From NCBI GenBank assembly GCA_947396885.1, contig OX377205.1:24539407-24603406 (forward strand): DNA of 64,000 nucleotides, written 5' to 3'. Both the position numbers and the translations under genes were made by a program. Under the pieces are notes generated by a model that saw only the letters and a program-made list of their open reading frames with translations, was not told the origin of the DNA and ran no database searches. Positions 12,150-24,256 of the stretch are shown one piece after another. The stretch comes from Heligmosomoides polygyrus polygyrus. Lineage: Eukaryota > Nematoda > Chromadorea > Rhabditida > Heligmosomidae. Numbering within the stretch: position 1 is the stretch's first letter; the number at the start of each line of letters is the position of its first letter.

Positions 12150-12480
12150 AGTATCGATCGCCATCAATCGATATTGATAAAATTACAGGTCGTGAAAGTA
12201 GCGTAAAATACCCAGACTTCTTCTACCTGCCTGGAAACTTCAGGCCTAGGGTAATCGCGGTCGCTGAACACGAATCTGAAGTTCGTTTGTGAAGTATCGA
12301 TCGCCACCGATCGATATTGATCAAACTATCGATTTTTTGGACGTCGTTCAGGCGGTCCGAAACTTTACCCCCTGGGTAGTCGAAATCGCTTAACACGAAT
12401 CTGAAGTTCGTTTTTGCAGTATCGATCACCATCAATCGATACTGATCAAATTACGTGGCGCGAAAATAGCGGAAAATATC
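12150..12480 (+). repeat. Diverged ~107-bp satellite, three units
   Basis: Units share an atcgatattgat core, a tcgattttttgg block and the phrase gctgaacacgaatctgaagt. The same unit recurs at 17851–18145, 30755–30990 and, in reverse orientation, 49535–49795. Here the units are the most diverged of the four arrays. Confidence 0.7.
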
Positions 12481-12915
12481 CAGACGACTTCTACGTGCCA
12501 GGGGATTCGGAAGACGTGCGGAATATGTCGCATTACGTGTTTGGGGATCAGGTAGACGTGCCGAAAACGGTGTCCAATGTTCCTGGGAAAGGTGTGCCGA
12601 AGATGTCGTCCGCTAAGGGCGATCATTGAGGGGGACCAGTACCAGTAATGGGGACCGTTTCATTGAGGGAGAACCAGTAGTGAGCCAGTGAGTGAACCAA
12701 TATATCGCGCTATCATATTACACATTGGGGGCCTTTTGTTCTCCTAGGTGGGGAAGAAAGCTGTGCAAGTAGAGCAGCTAGCTCGACGTGATTGTCTTTA
12801 GCTTAGTGATACTGCAACGTCGCGCAATGCGAGCAAGTGCAAGGCACGCCGATAAGCGTGATGGAGCACTTGTTCTTAAATAACACCGGAGTAAAAACTA
12901 ATTCTGACTCCTAAA

Positions 12916-13147
12916 TATCATCATCATCATCATTTTCAATAGCGTTTGTCCCGCTTGGTGGCGGTCAGCTCTTCTGGTCTGGTTACGCCACTTCTCCCGA
13001 TCAAATGCTTGGTCAGGATGGACACCAGCTAACTTCAAGTCCATATGCAACGTATCCAGCCAACGTTGTTTCGGGCGTCCTCTGGGCCATTTGCCAGGGA
13101 CTTCAAGATTCAGGCCAATCTTACACATGGTGTCGTCGTTTGCGCGA
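12916..13147 (-). mobile_element. RTE LINE B, 3' portion
   Basis: The minus strand encodes CKIGLNLEVPGKWPRGRPKQ and onward, the very end of an RTE ORF2, followed by a 3' tail of ATG trinucleotides (plus strand tcatcatcatcat, 12917–12935). It continues the frame that stops abruptly at 16231 on the far side of LINE A. The right edge (13129–13147) is one copy of a 19-bp target duplication. Confidence 0.85.
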
Positions 13148-16100
13148 GAGCCGAGTTAGCCTAGTGGTTAGTAGTGTAGTTTCATGCACAAACGGTCACA
13201 GATTCGACTCGCAGCTCCGGCACGCCATGCCCTGCAAAAATTGCAAAAATGGCAACGGTTCCAGCGTCAGGCCCAGGTTGACAGGCCGGCTGATGGGAAA
13301 CCTCGTCACAAAACCATGATCAAAAGTCGCAATAGAATCAGTGTAAACGCTAGGACGTCACCCGGAAGTGGCGCACAGAACCCCCGCCCGAGTTCTGTGG
13401 TCAGTATGCGAGGGCTACCGAGGGCCGAACGACCTCGGCTAAAGAAGCTAGTTTGACTGGGGACTCTGAATGTGGGAACGCTGACCGGGAGATCTAGGGA
13501 AGTGGCTGACCTGATGAAGCGCAGAAGGATACAAGTCCTGTGTCTGCAGGAAACGCGATGGAAAGGGGCGAAAGCCAAGGAGATCGGAGAAGGGGTCAAG
13601 CTGTACTACAACGGAGAGGACACCAAGAGGAACGGGGTAGGGATAGCTGTCGCGGAGTCCCTCAAGGATTCAGTAGCGGCTGTCCAAAGAATAAACGATC
13701 GCATCATGTCACTGCGGTTGGACACGAAGGAGGGTTACTGGACCATCATGTCTGTCTACGCTCCGCAGAACGGATGCTCCGAGCACGACAAGGATGACTT
13801 CTACCTCTCGCTCGAGGAAGCCATAAGGTCCGTACCAGAAGGCGACTACCTCTCCATAGCAGGGGACATGAACGGGTATGTGGGGAGTGGCAGAAGAGGA
13901 GTGAAAAGGGTTCATGGAGGTAAAGGGATCGGCCTGATGAACCCGGATGGAGAACGAATTCTGGATCTGGCTATCGCCCACGACCTGGCTGTCCGTAGCA
14001 CCTTCTTCGCGAAGAGGGAGAGCCAGAAGGTGACCTATGCTAACGGAGGAAGAAGGACGGATCCGGGATGTGAAGGTCATTCCGGGAGAAGACGTGGCAT
14101 CACAGCATAGACCCTTGGTAGCCGACCTTAGCATACCTCTACCCACCAGGCCCAAAGTGAGGACGGAACCCAGTATCCGATGGTGGAGACTGCGGGGTTC
14201 AGAGCGGAACGAGCTACGAAGGGCAGTGCTCGAAGCAGGCCTTCCAGATCCAGCTGGTCCCGTGAATGAGACCTGGAGGAGGGTAGCCCAAACAATCTTG
14301 AGATGTGCCAAGGAAACCCTGGGAGAAACAACGGGAGGAACCAGAGAGGATAAATCGGCATGGTTCTGGAACGAAGAGGTGCAGGCTGCGGTGAAGAGGA
14401 AGAAGGAGGCCTACAAGCTGTGGCAAAAGACGAGGGCACCCGAGCATCTCACAGCCTACAGGAAGCTGAAGAGGCTGGCAAAAACAGCTGTAGCGAAGCC
14501 AAAGAACGCGGAAATAGATGCCCTGTACGAGAAACTAGACGGGCCAGAAGGAGAGAAGTTCGCCATCCGCCTGGCCAAGGCGCGTCATAGAGCAGCCTCG
14601 ACATTCGAGTAGTGAAGACGGTGAAGAGTGCTGACGGTAGGGTGTTACGGAAGCGAGGTCAGAGAGAGAGATGGGAGTACTTCAAGGAACTCCTGAACGA
14701 GGAGTTCCCTCGTTGGGAGGCCGAGGAAGAACAACCAACGGAAGGACCCATCCCACCCTGGACGCAAGAAGAGGTTCGTAAGGCCATAGGGACGATGAAA
14801 CTCGTAAAGGTAGCAGAGCCTGACGGTGTGCCAGTAGAGGCTTGGAAAGTGCTCGAAGACCTCGGAATCAACAGGCTGACGCAGTTCCTCAACAGAATCA
14901 CGAAAGAAGGTAAGATGCCGGATGACTGGAGGAACAGCACCATAGTCCCCATCTTCAAGCAGAAGGGAGACGCTTCCGAATGCTCTAACTACCGAGGGAT
15001 CAAACGGATCTCACACACGATGAAGATCTACGAACGACTGGTCGACTCAAGGCTGAGGGAGATGGTACCCATCTCCCAGATGCAGTGGGGCTTCATGCCT
15101 GAGAGGTCCACCACAGACGCCATCTTCATCGCTCGTCAGGTGATGGAGAAATATCGGGAGAAACGAAAACCCTGCAACCTGGCATTCCTGGACTTGGAGA
15201 GGGCCTACGACAGGCTAGCTCGGGCCGTAATCTGGAATGCCCTTTGAGGAATGGGTGTCCCGGAACGTCTGATCACGGTCATAACGGACATGTACGAGGG
15301 CTCGAAAGCGGCGATACGAACTCCACACGGTGTGACAAGGAAAGTGGACATCACAGTGGGGTACACCAAGGGTCGGCTCTGAGCCCGTTCCTCTTCCTGC
15401 TGATGCTTGACTCTACAGTGAACCACCTTGAGGAAGGCCCTCTCAGAACGATCCTCTACGCGGACGACATCGCCCTGTAGCCGACAACCAGGAGGAGCTG
15501 GAGGAGAAGGTGCAGCTGTGGCAAAGAGCCCTCGCAGACAACGGCTTACGGCTGAACGTGAAGAAGACGAAGTTCATCAGCTCTGAGCAGTGCGCTGGAT
15601 CGATCCTAGACTGCAAAGGGGAAACGATCGAGAAGGTGGAAGAATTCCGCTACCTCGGAAGTGACCTATCCAAGGAAGGAAGTGTGGACCAGGCGGTAAG
15701 GGGACGGATAAACACAGCCTGGCTCAAGTGGAGGGAGTCCACAGGGATCCTCTGCGACCGTAGATGCTTCAGGACGCTCAAAGGCAAGTTCTATAGAAGA
15801 CCTGCCCTCCTCTACGGCAGTGAGTGCTGGGCCGTGGGTAAGGCGCAGGAGCGGCAACTGCACGCGGCGGAGATGAGGATGCTGAGGTGGGCATGTGGAT
15901 GGACCCGTCGGGACAGGGTGCAAAACGAGGATGTTAGAGCAGTGATGAAGACAGCCCCGATCCAGCTGAAGATGAGAGAGCAGCGCCTGAGGTGGTATGG
16001 ACACGTCCTCAGAAGACCAGAGGATCATCCCACAAGGTTGGCCCTAGATTTCGAGGCACCCGGAAAGCGTCCGAGAGGAGCCCCAAGGAAGAGATGGAAG

Positions 16101-16230
16101 GACGTCATCAAGAGAGATCTCGCCGAAGTCGGCGCCACGGCAGATGACGCCCTTGATAGGATGAGGTGGCGACAGATCACAAGAACAGCGGACTCTGCGA
16201 CTGCGCGGGACTAAACGCTCAGGAGAAGAA
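13148..16230 (+). mobile_element. RTE-type LINE A, full-length but broken, nested in LINE B
   Basis: The element is flanked by 19-bp target duplications differing at one base (13129–13147 and 16231–16249). A 5' region with tRNA-like A and B boxes (13157–13167, 13201–13210) precedes an apurinic-type endonuclease (13472 onward; LCLQETRWKG and AGDMNGYVG) and a reverse transcriptase (FLDLERAYDRLARAVIWNAL near 15200, active site YADDIAL near 15460, C-terminal RLRWYGHVLRRPED near 16000). Frame is lost near 14050, near 14610 and around 15240–15510, and there is an in-frame TGA at 15245. The transcript would cut target DNA and prime reverse transcription if intact; this copy is dead. The 3' end is short with an AG-rich tail (aggagaagaa). 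Confidence 0.9.
13150..13222 (+). promoter_or_regulatory. tRNA-like Pol III promoter at 5' end of LINE A
   Basis: TAGCCTAGTGG (13157–13167) matches the A box and GATTCGACTC (13201–13210) matches the B box, at tRNA-like spacing and within a few bases of the LINE's 5' terminus as defined by the target duplication. The stems do not pair well enough for a functional tRNA. A role as internal promoter is inference. Confidence 0.5.
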
Positions 16231-17850
16231 GGTGTCGTCGTTAGCGCGAAGGACGTGGCCATACCATCGTAGACGTGCTTCGCGCAACTTGTCAGCTATC
16301 GAGGCGACACCGAACCTTTGTCGCATGGTTTCATTGCGAACGCGGTCCAATCGCGTTACTCCAGCCGTCCACCTTAGCATTTTCGTTTCCATTACACTGA
16401 GGCGGCTTTCAATTTCCTTCGTCACGGGCCAGCATTCAGCACCGTACGTCGCTACTAGGCGGACGACTGCTCTATACACCTCTGACTTGAGGTAGGTCTT
16501 GTCGCAAAGCACCCCAGTCAACGAACGCCATTTGGACCAGGCTGCACTCTCACGTGCGTTCACCTCCAACTTTAGACTGCCATCGGACGTGACTGTTGAT
16601 CCAAGATACTTGAAAGATGTAACTCGTGAGAGCTCAGTACCATTGATCTTAATGGATCCATGCTCATTCACATCCGTCGTCGAGTATTCCGTCTTTTTGA
16701 CGTTTAGCTTGAGTCCGAACAATGCTAAGCGATCGCACCACGCCTGTGCCTGTCGCTCGAGCTCTGCTTTGTCTTCGCATGCAAGCATGACGTCATCGGC
16801 ATACAGCTGCGTCCAAGGAGCTGCCCTTTGGAGATCGCTTGTAATTGCATCCATGACGATCACGAAGAGCAGTGGCGAGAGCGCAGATCCCTGGTGCACT
16901 CCGACAGAGATCGGGAACTCCATCGAGGTACCCGCTGGTGCTCGTACTCGGCTTATTGGGCACGAGTAGAGGATGCGCGCCCACTCAATGAGCTCTTCAG
17001 GGATACCATGTCGTCGCAACGCGTACCATATCACTTCCCGGGGAACGCGGTCGAAGGCCTTCTCCGGGAACGCGGTCGAAGGCCTTCTCCAAGTCCAGGA
17101 AGGCGAAATGCACCGGTTTCTGTTTCTCGCGGTGCTTCTCTAGCAGAAGACGAACGGCGTGTATGTCCCACAACCGGTAACGAAACCACACTGATTATTG
17201 GAAAACTGAACGACATCCCGAATACGTCCATCGACAATTCGCTCAAAGGTTTTCATGGTGTGCGAAAGAAGGCGAATTCACGTCTGACCTTCTCTCTGAC
17301 ATCGTCAGTCCACAGCCAAGCCTGCTTGTCGACCCAACGCCGTCCAGGCTTCGTTGTGCCAAGTTCGAGGCGCGCAGCCCGAGTTATCGCATCGGTAGCA
17401 TCCTTCCAAGTTTCGTCGGCAGTTTTTACCGTCGGCAACCGAATGCGAGAATTAACAGCTGCTTCCTTCTTTTTCAGTCGCCACCATTTGATTCGAGCCG
17501 TCCCGCATCGCTCAACGCGTTAACTCCTCGGAGGTGTGATCTTCAGCGAGCAGATCAGTGGACGGTGGTGCGTGCCAACCGTCTCATACGGCACGGTCTT
17601 CGCGTCTGTGACAAGACTTTGGTCGCGACGCCTAACAAGGACACAGTCAATCTGCGTTTTGACGTTCCCCTATAAAACGAGATGAGGTGGGAGTCACGCT
17701 TTCAAAATTTGGTGTTCACGATGGTGAGGTCGTGTGAGTCTGTATACACAAATATACGCTCACCATCGGCGTTGCGTGACCCATAGCCAAAACCACCATG
17801 ACAGCTTTAACCATCTTTCGATGCTCCGACGTGACCTTAAGGTCACCTGC
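16231..17850 (-). pseudogene. RTE LINE B, 5' portion (endonuclease and RT), decayed
   Basis: Reading leftwards: endonuclease remnants (GHVGASKDG and GYGSRNADGERI, about 17845–17750, then SHDLTIVNTKF), a linker (ETWKDATDAITRAARLELGT, about 17400), an RT with VDGRIRDVVQFSNNQCGF (about 17220), FLDLEKAFDRVP (about 17090), the active site LYADDVMLA (about 16800) and a C-terminal domain ending HVLRANDDT at the LINE A junction. A 27-bp stretch near 17035–17095 is tandemly duplicated, and a segment is deleted near 17265. The left end runs straight into satellite at about 17851. The insertion of LINE A cleanly separates it from 12916–13147. Confidence 0.88.
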
Positions 17851-18145
17851 CTTTGGAGGCAATCGATATCGATCGATATCATCGATTTTTTCGTGGATGT
17901 CGTTCGGGCAGCACGAAACTTTAACCCGGGGTAATCAAGGTCGCTGAACACGAATCTGAAGTCGACCAATCGATATCGATCGATATTATCGATTTTTTGA
18001 GTATGACGCTCAAGCGGCACGAAACTTCAGCCCTGGGTGTAATCGAGGTCGCTGAACACGAATATGAAGTCGACCAATCGATATCGATCGACATCATCGA
18101 TTTTTTAAAATAGAGCTGAACACGAATCTGGAGTCGACCAGTTGA
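17851..18145 (+). repeat. ~107-bp satellite, three units
   Basis: Three adjacent copies carry the core aatcgatatcgatcgatat, then tcgattttttgag, a cggcacgaaactt block and gctgaacacgaatctgaagt. The copies are well conserved compared with 12150–12480. Confidence 0.8.
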
Positions 18146-19242
18146 TCCATCTCGATTAATATAAAGGTCAGAAGGCCTAGGGAAGAATAGGAAACCCGTA
18201 GCGGCCATTTTGTCCTATTCTCGGGATTTGTGGGCGAAGCCCCCAACCTGTCGTAGGCGGCCGCTAGGCGGACGAACGACTGGTACAACATACTGCTATA
18301 TCGATATTCTCTATTTCTACGTACTACTATGCTTTCTGGATATATATTCGGTGACTACCACCGTTTCCGACTGCATCATGAACAGCATCCGAGTATAAGA
18401 ATAACAAAAAAATTAGATAAAATAAATATGAAGCGTTTTCAGGCAACCGGAATGTGAGATTTTGTGCTAGAGTGCCACCAGAAGAGAGAGGACGTGCCCA
18501 GTTTCATCGCTACGAATTTGTATTCCTAACCATTTTTTGTCGTTGCTTCTCCTCAAGAATAGCTCCTATACTAAGTCGGTAGCCCTTGAAAGGCCGGAAA
18601 GGTGAAAATGGGGTAAGCAGAGACATGAGTCGGACTCGTACAACCTGTACATAAAGCTGCGTTTTACAGACACAGCTTCACAGCAGAGTCATCGTAATCA
18701 CGCAAACCCCTAGTGGAGACCATCCTGTTGATCAGCATTTAGCCGATATCCACCCAGGTCGAACCGCGGAAGATATGTGGCAATCGTTTTCCTTTTCAAA
18801 CTTTGTTCCTATTGTTGGGTAAATGAAGTGGCAGTAGATAACAATGCAACTTAAACTAATACTTGCCTGCCGTTATAGTGACAGTAGCAAAAGAGCAAAA
18901 GAAAACCACTGCGGTCAAAGCGTGCATAAGCATCTGAAATGATGAGGTCTTTGCCGCTAACGAGGATTGCATAGAAAGTTATCGACGACCGAAATTTGTA
19001 GTAAAGAAAATATCTTTCGACGACCTGTTTACATAACAACCAACCATGATCACCAAATTCCGATAGAGGTAAAAAATATGACTTCTAAAAATAGTGACGC
19101 CCTTCGTCACCTACGTAATTTCATAGTTGTAATAATGGGCTGAGATCTAAAGTGCTGCAGTGTTTATAGGATGAAACCATTCCCTTCTTTACCACCTCAG
19201 TTTAAACTTTTCTTTACAAGTCTGGTTCTATACTGTTTCTAT
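18146..19242. other. No recognisable gene
   Basis: AT-rich sequence. The frames present have no family motifs and no obvious repeat boundaries. Confidence 0.3.
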
Positions 19243-19748
19243 TAGATTGTCCGGAAAGTTGTCAGCGTTTTTGAGTGCTTTAATTTGAACTACTATAACT
19301 TTCTCAAATCTTATCTGATTTAATCGAAATAAGCACCGTTCAATTGATAACATCTTTGCCAATGGGCCACTAGTCGACTTATTCCGTCAGCAAAAAAATT
19401 AGGTGGTCGAGATTCGACAAAATCCAGGAAAGCTATTTTGACTTCGTGCTGATTGGTGAAGGTTTCACCTACGAGAAAGTTCTAGAAGTGTTTGAGAAGG
19501 TTGACGTCGGTTGTGAGAGGCCCGGAGAATGTGGTGGGTAAGGAAGAACTTCAACCCTTAATTTTTTCAATTTTCGAACAGTGATTTGTGAAACGTGTGG
19601 GCTAGCGTTATAGTGAAAAAGAATCGGGCTTTTTCTGTTGACCAATGCTGACTGAAGCTGACGCAATTTTCACCGAAAGCACTTTGTCGACTTCCTCACA
19701 GTAGGACTCCGCCGTGACCTTTTGGCCTTGTGCCGAAAAGCTGTAATA

Positions 19749-20633
19749 CCAGGCTGTCCAATAATTCTTGTCCGAAAATTTCACCATTTTTAATTTTTTC
19801 TACTTTATTGAAAAACAAGTCTAATCGACAATATAATCACCACAGTTATCCACAACAGTGGCCCATCGATTGGGCAGGTCGCCGATGCCCTTCGCCCAGA
19901 ACTCCGGGGGCTGCGACTCGAAGAAGTCCGCGATGTCGGATTTGAGGTTGTCGTAGTTGGTGAATTTTCTTCCGGCCAAATGGTACTTCAGCGGGCGAAA
20001 CAAGTGGTAGAGGGAGGGGGCGAGGTATGGGGAATACGGCGGATGGGCAACCGTCTCCCAGCCGAGCGTCGCCAACTTCTGCTGGGTCTCCTTCGCCACG
20101 TGGGGCGCGTTGTCGTGCAGCAAGTGGACCGAAGCCCGTCGGGGACGCTTTTCTCGGATGGCGACGACTAGTTTCTCGAAGAGATCGGTGTAGATGGAGG
20201 CGGTGAACGTCCTGCCTTGCGGGAGCAGCTCGAAGTACAGCATGCCCTTGGCGTCCCACCTGCAGCAGAGCATGATCTTCAGTGGGTGTTCCCTGTCCTC
20301 GAGGCTCGTGTCGCCGCTCTCGAAACGATTGAACCAGCGCCTGACTGTGCGTTGGGACACTGCATCCTCCTTGCACGCTCTGCAGATGTTGGCGACCGCG
20401 GTGCCCGTGTCGTTGCCCAGCAGCCACTCGTAGTACACGAACGTACGAATTCGACCTTGGTCCATTTTAGCTTGTACTGGTAGCTAGACGCGGCGACTGC
20501 GCCTTATATACCCCTAGCGTGGAACTCTGGAGAACCTTCTAGAAGGTTTTTACACTTGCCTGATATTATAACACTTCTAAGGAAAATTATAGAATTTTGA
20601 ATATTTTCGGACAGGAATTATTGGACAGCCTGG
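19749..20633 (-). mobile_element. Second mariner, nested, internally deleted
   Basis: Its termini (CCAGGCTGTCCAATAATTCT and inverted copy) are flanked by TA (19747–19748, 20634–20635). The TA lies inside a codon of the host mariner, and reading across the insertion restores that host frame. The element is about 885 bp, against roughly 1.3 kb for a complete mariner. Confidence 0.9.
19821..20465 (-). CDS. Mariner transposase with in-frame central deletion
   Basis: A single open frame of 214 codons starts MDQGRIRTFVYYEWL. It has an N-terminal helix-turn-helix domain (ISRAC-like block followed by SQRTVRRWFNRFESGD, residues 20–55) joined directly, after EHPLK, to the catalytic C-terminal half (IMLCCRWDAKGMLYFELLPQ). 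About 120 residues are missing relative to a 345-residue mariner, including the first catalytic Asp. The second Asp is present in LLHDNAPH. The third position reads L in LAPSLYHLF, and a preceding SPD is SPY. It can therefore bind TIRs in principle but should not catalyse. Whether it is translated is unknown. Confidence 0.75.
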   Translation of the reverse strand: MDQGRIRTFVYYEWLLGNDTGTAVANICRACKEDAVSQRTVRRWFNRFESGDTSLEDREHPLKIMLCCRWDAKGMLYFELLPQGRTFTASIYTDLFEKLVVAIREKRPRRASVHLLHDNAPHVAKETQQKLATLGWETVAHPPYSPYLAPSLYHLFRPLKYHLAGRKFTNYDNLKSDIADFFESQPPEFWAKGIGDLPNRWATVVDNCGDYIVD

Positions 20634-20833
20634 TAGATCGCACCGGCCGCCGACCACCCCACAGTGAACATTGCCTTTTTTTATGGAGGCTAGCCTTTGA
20701 AAAATGCTTGGGGGGTTCGTCGGCGCCCAACCACTGGTTGGAACGTTTTCTGTTATCACACAGAATCCACTTTTCATCACAAGTGATGACTCCATTCAAA
20801 AACGGGTCAGTTTTGTTGCGTAAAAGTGGAGAA

Positions 20834-23800
20834 CCACGGATCTCCCTCGATAGAGAGCCTTCGGGCTCTCTTGTTAAGAGGGATCTCTGGCCGCTTGTCG
20901 CAGGGCCACGTGGCGCGTCCCCGGGTGGTGGATAGGGGAATTAAACGCGAACCAAATGCGACCGTGTACTGCCCAGAGACGCAGGTGGGATGCAGGGGAT
21001 GGACTCCTTGCTCCTGCTGTGTCGGGTCGATGCGTTCCTTGTGCGTGGGAGCGGCATGTTCGTGCACAGTGTGCGTGGATGTCTCCGTGACTGTGCGGAT
21101 TGTAACTGTGTCGGCTCGGCCAAAAGCTTGCACTCGGTAGACTGGGAGTACATGTAAGGCGATTCGAGGCCGCCTTAAGTCTCGCCCCGTCCCTTCGGGC
21201 AGTCTGGCTGGCTGCCCGGAGTACCCCGCCCGCACGACAGAGCCTGACTAGCTACCCGTGTTGTATTCCAGTCAAACACAGCAGCACTAAAGGGCCTCAT
21301 TCCCCTGACCCCGAAAGAGCCCCCATTTCTGCAGCGATGGGAAGGACGAGTACGGAGAGGCTGCTAAAATCTCAGGGCCTAACCAGGCTGCGCAAACTGA
21401 GAAGGACTAGGATGACGATCTGTACTTACAACGCCCGCACGCTTGCGTCGGAAGCATCCGTCGAGGACCTGATGATGCAAGCCAGGAAGATCAAGTACGA
21501 CGTCATCGGACTGACCGAGACGAGAAGACACCACCCCCTACACGCCGCCTACGACTCCGGAAAAGAACTGTTCCTCGGAACATGCGACAGCAGGGGAGTA
21601 GGCGGCGTTGGTGTCCTCGTCAACACGCACTTGGCCATGAACATCGATTCGTACGAGTCTCTGACAATCCGAATCGGACGTCTGCGACTGAAGCGATGTG
21701 GCTCCGTGCCAGCCTTGACTGTGTTCGTCGCGTATGCCCCAACATCCGACTACGACGACGAAGACGTCGAGGCCTTCTACGTGGAGCTTGAGAAGTTCTA
21801 TAAGGAAGATCACACCTTCTACAAGGTGATCGTCGGCGACTTCAACGCCAAGATCGGGCCACGAAGGTCGCCGGAAGAACTTCACATCGGAACCCACGGT
21901 TTGGAGTGGAACGAGCAAGGTGAAAGGCTGTCTGAGTTTATCATGTCGACCAAGACCATCCATGGAAACTCGCAGTTCCAGAAGCCTCCCTCCCTACGAT
22001 GGACCTAGGAATCTCCCGGTGGCCAGTTCCACAACGAGATCAACCACATCATCTTCATCCGCAAGCATTGCCTGACCGACGTCTCCGTTGTTCCCAAGTT
22101 CTACACGGGATCGGACCACCGCCTCCTTCGCGCGAGGTTCCGCTTTTCGCGTCAAGGAGAGAAGGCCGCGAAGTTCAAGAAGAGGAGTCCCAGAACGACC
22201 ATCAACTGGGATCTCTACACCTCTCTTGTCGGCCTTTGGGAAGATGCCGTCGTGGACAACGTCGACGAGGAGTACGATCGCTTCGTGCACCATCTCCACG
22301 ATAGTGCTAAGAGAGCCGAGAGCTTGAAGACCACCAAGAGACGCCTGTCTCCGGAAACTCTCGAGCTGATACGCCAGCGTGGAGCAGCACGAGCGTCAGG
22401 CAACTACCAACTGACGTCCGAGCTTGCAAAGCTATGCAGAGCGGCGATAAAGGAAGATCTCAAGGAGAGAAGGGCGGAAGTGTTGGCTGAAGCAGCAGAG
22501 GCAGGGCTGAGCATCCGCAATGCCCGCCGGAACTTCGCCAACTTCAAGACCAAGATGACCGCTCTCCGACGTCCTGACGGAACCATCACCTCTTCCAGAA
22601 GGACCATGGAGAAAGTCATCCACGACTTCTACTCCGATCTCTTCAATAGCCACGTCCAACTGCCCCCACGCCATCTTCCGCAGGATGGATACGTCGTCCC
22701 CTCTGTTCTCCCTTCCGAGATCCGACACGCCATCTCGTCGTTGAAGAAACGTACAGCACCCGGTCCCGACAGGATCAGAGCTGAACACCTGAAGAACCTC
22801 CCGCCAGCGCTCATCAACACCTTGGCGCAGCTCTTCACACGCTACCTGTCCGAATGCAAGGTTCCATCTCAGTGGAAGACCAGCAAGACCGTTTTGCTGT
22901 ACAAGAAGGGAGACGTGCACGACATTGGCAACTATCGCCCGATCTGCCTGTTGTCCGTAGTCTACAAGCTGTTCACTCGAGTCATCCTGAATAGGATCGG
23001 CCGAACGCTGGACGAAGGACAGCCATGCGAACAAGCAGGATTTCGGAGAGGATTCAGCACGATCGACCACATACACACCATTACGAAGCTCATCGAAGTG
23101 TCGCGAGAGTACAAGCTGCCGCTGTGCCTTACGTTCATCGACCAGAAGAAGGCATTCGACTCCGTCGAGACTGAAGCGGTCATGGAAGCCCTGCTCACCC
23201 AGGGCGTTCCTACTCAGTACATCAGAGTCCTTCGAGAGCTGTACAGTGGATTCACGACCAAGATCTCACCATTCTACAACGGCGTCGTCATTGACGTGAA
23301 GAGAGGGGTTCGACAAGGGGATACCATATCCCCGAAGCTCTTCAGCGCCACCCTCGAAAACGTCATGCGCGAACTAGAATGGGAAGACATGGGAGTGAAG
23401 GTCGACGGCCGGCAACTACACCATCTTCGCTTCGCTGACGACATCGTGCTCATAACACCGAGCATCAGTCAAGCGGAACGAATGCTGGCCGACTTCGATC
23501 GTGTATGTGGAAGCGTAGGACTGCAGCTGAATCTTACGAAGACGATGTTCATGAAGAACGGATGGGTTTCTGATGCCCCATTCTCGCTCAACGGAACGAA
23601 CATCTCCGAATGCTCCAGCTATGTGTATCTGGGTCGCGAAGTCAACATGGCCAACGACCTAGCACCAGAGCTGAGCAGGAGGAAACGAGCGGCTTGGGGA
23701 GCTTTCAAGAGCGTCGAAGAAGTCGTGAAGAAAACGAAGAACGTCCGACTCCGTGCCCACCTATTCGACTCCACTGTTCTTTCTGCCCTAACATACGCCT

Positions 23801-24256
23801 CAGAGACCTGGGTTATACGAAAGCAGGATGAACACGCGATCAGCGTCGCGCAGCGTGGAATCGAGAGGACGATGATCGGAGTGACACGACTCACGCAAGT
23901 GAGAGAAGGCCTCCGGAGTTCCGAGCTTCGCCGACGTTCGAAGATCAGAGACGCTGTCGCATGGGCCAAGTCGTCGAAAATTAGGTGGGCCGGCCACGTA
24001 ATGCGACTCGCAGACACCCGCTGGACGAGAGCCGTCACAGATTGGATTCCGCGGGATGTCAAAAGAACACCAGGATGCCCACCAACGCGTTGGTCGGACT
24101 TCTTCGTGAAAGCCCTGAACGACCGATATGACGCTCTTCGTGTCCCTCGAGCGAGGAGGATCCATTGGACCACTCTGGCACGCGACAGGGACGAATGGAG
24201 ACGCTGCTGGCGCCCGAGCAAGTCGATGATCAACGGGACGACAGGTGATACAGGTG
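20834..24256 (+). mobile_element. Near-complete RTE-type LINE C nested in mariner
   Basis: A 12-bp direct repeat, aaaagtggagaa, flanks the element (20822–20833 and 24257–24268), with adjacent bases also similar. It interrupts the host mariner between the RFEV and LLRNKTDPF motifs. A 5' leader of about 500 bp starts with a UUCG-capped hairpin (20853–20872) and leads into one long reading frame. The 3' end is short and ends with repeats of acaggtga. Little decay is seen, so it is the youngest large insertion in the window. Confidence 0.9.

Noticed and set aside
22432..23076. Antisense frame of 214 codons in LINE C
   Set aside because: Shadow of the LINE reverse transcriptase on the other strand.
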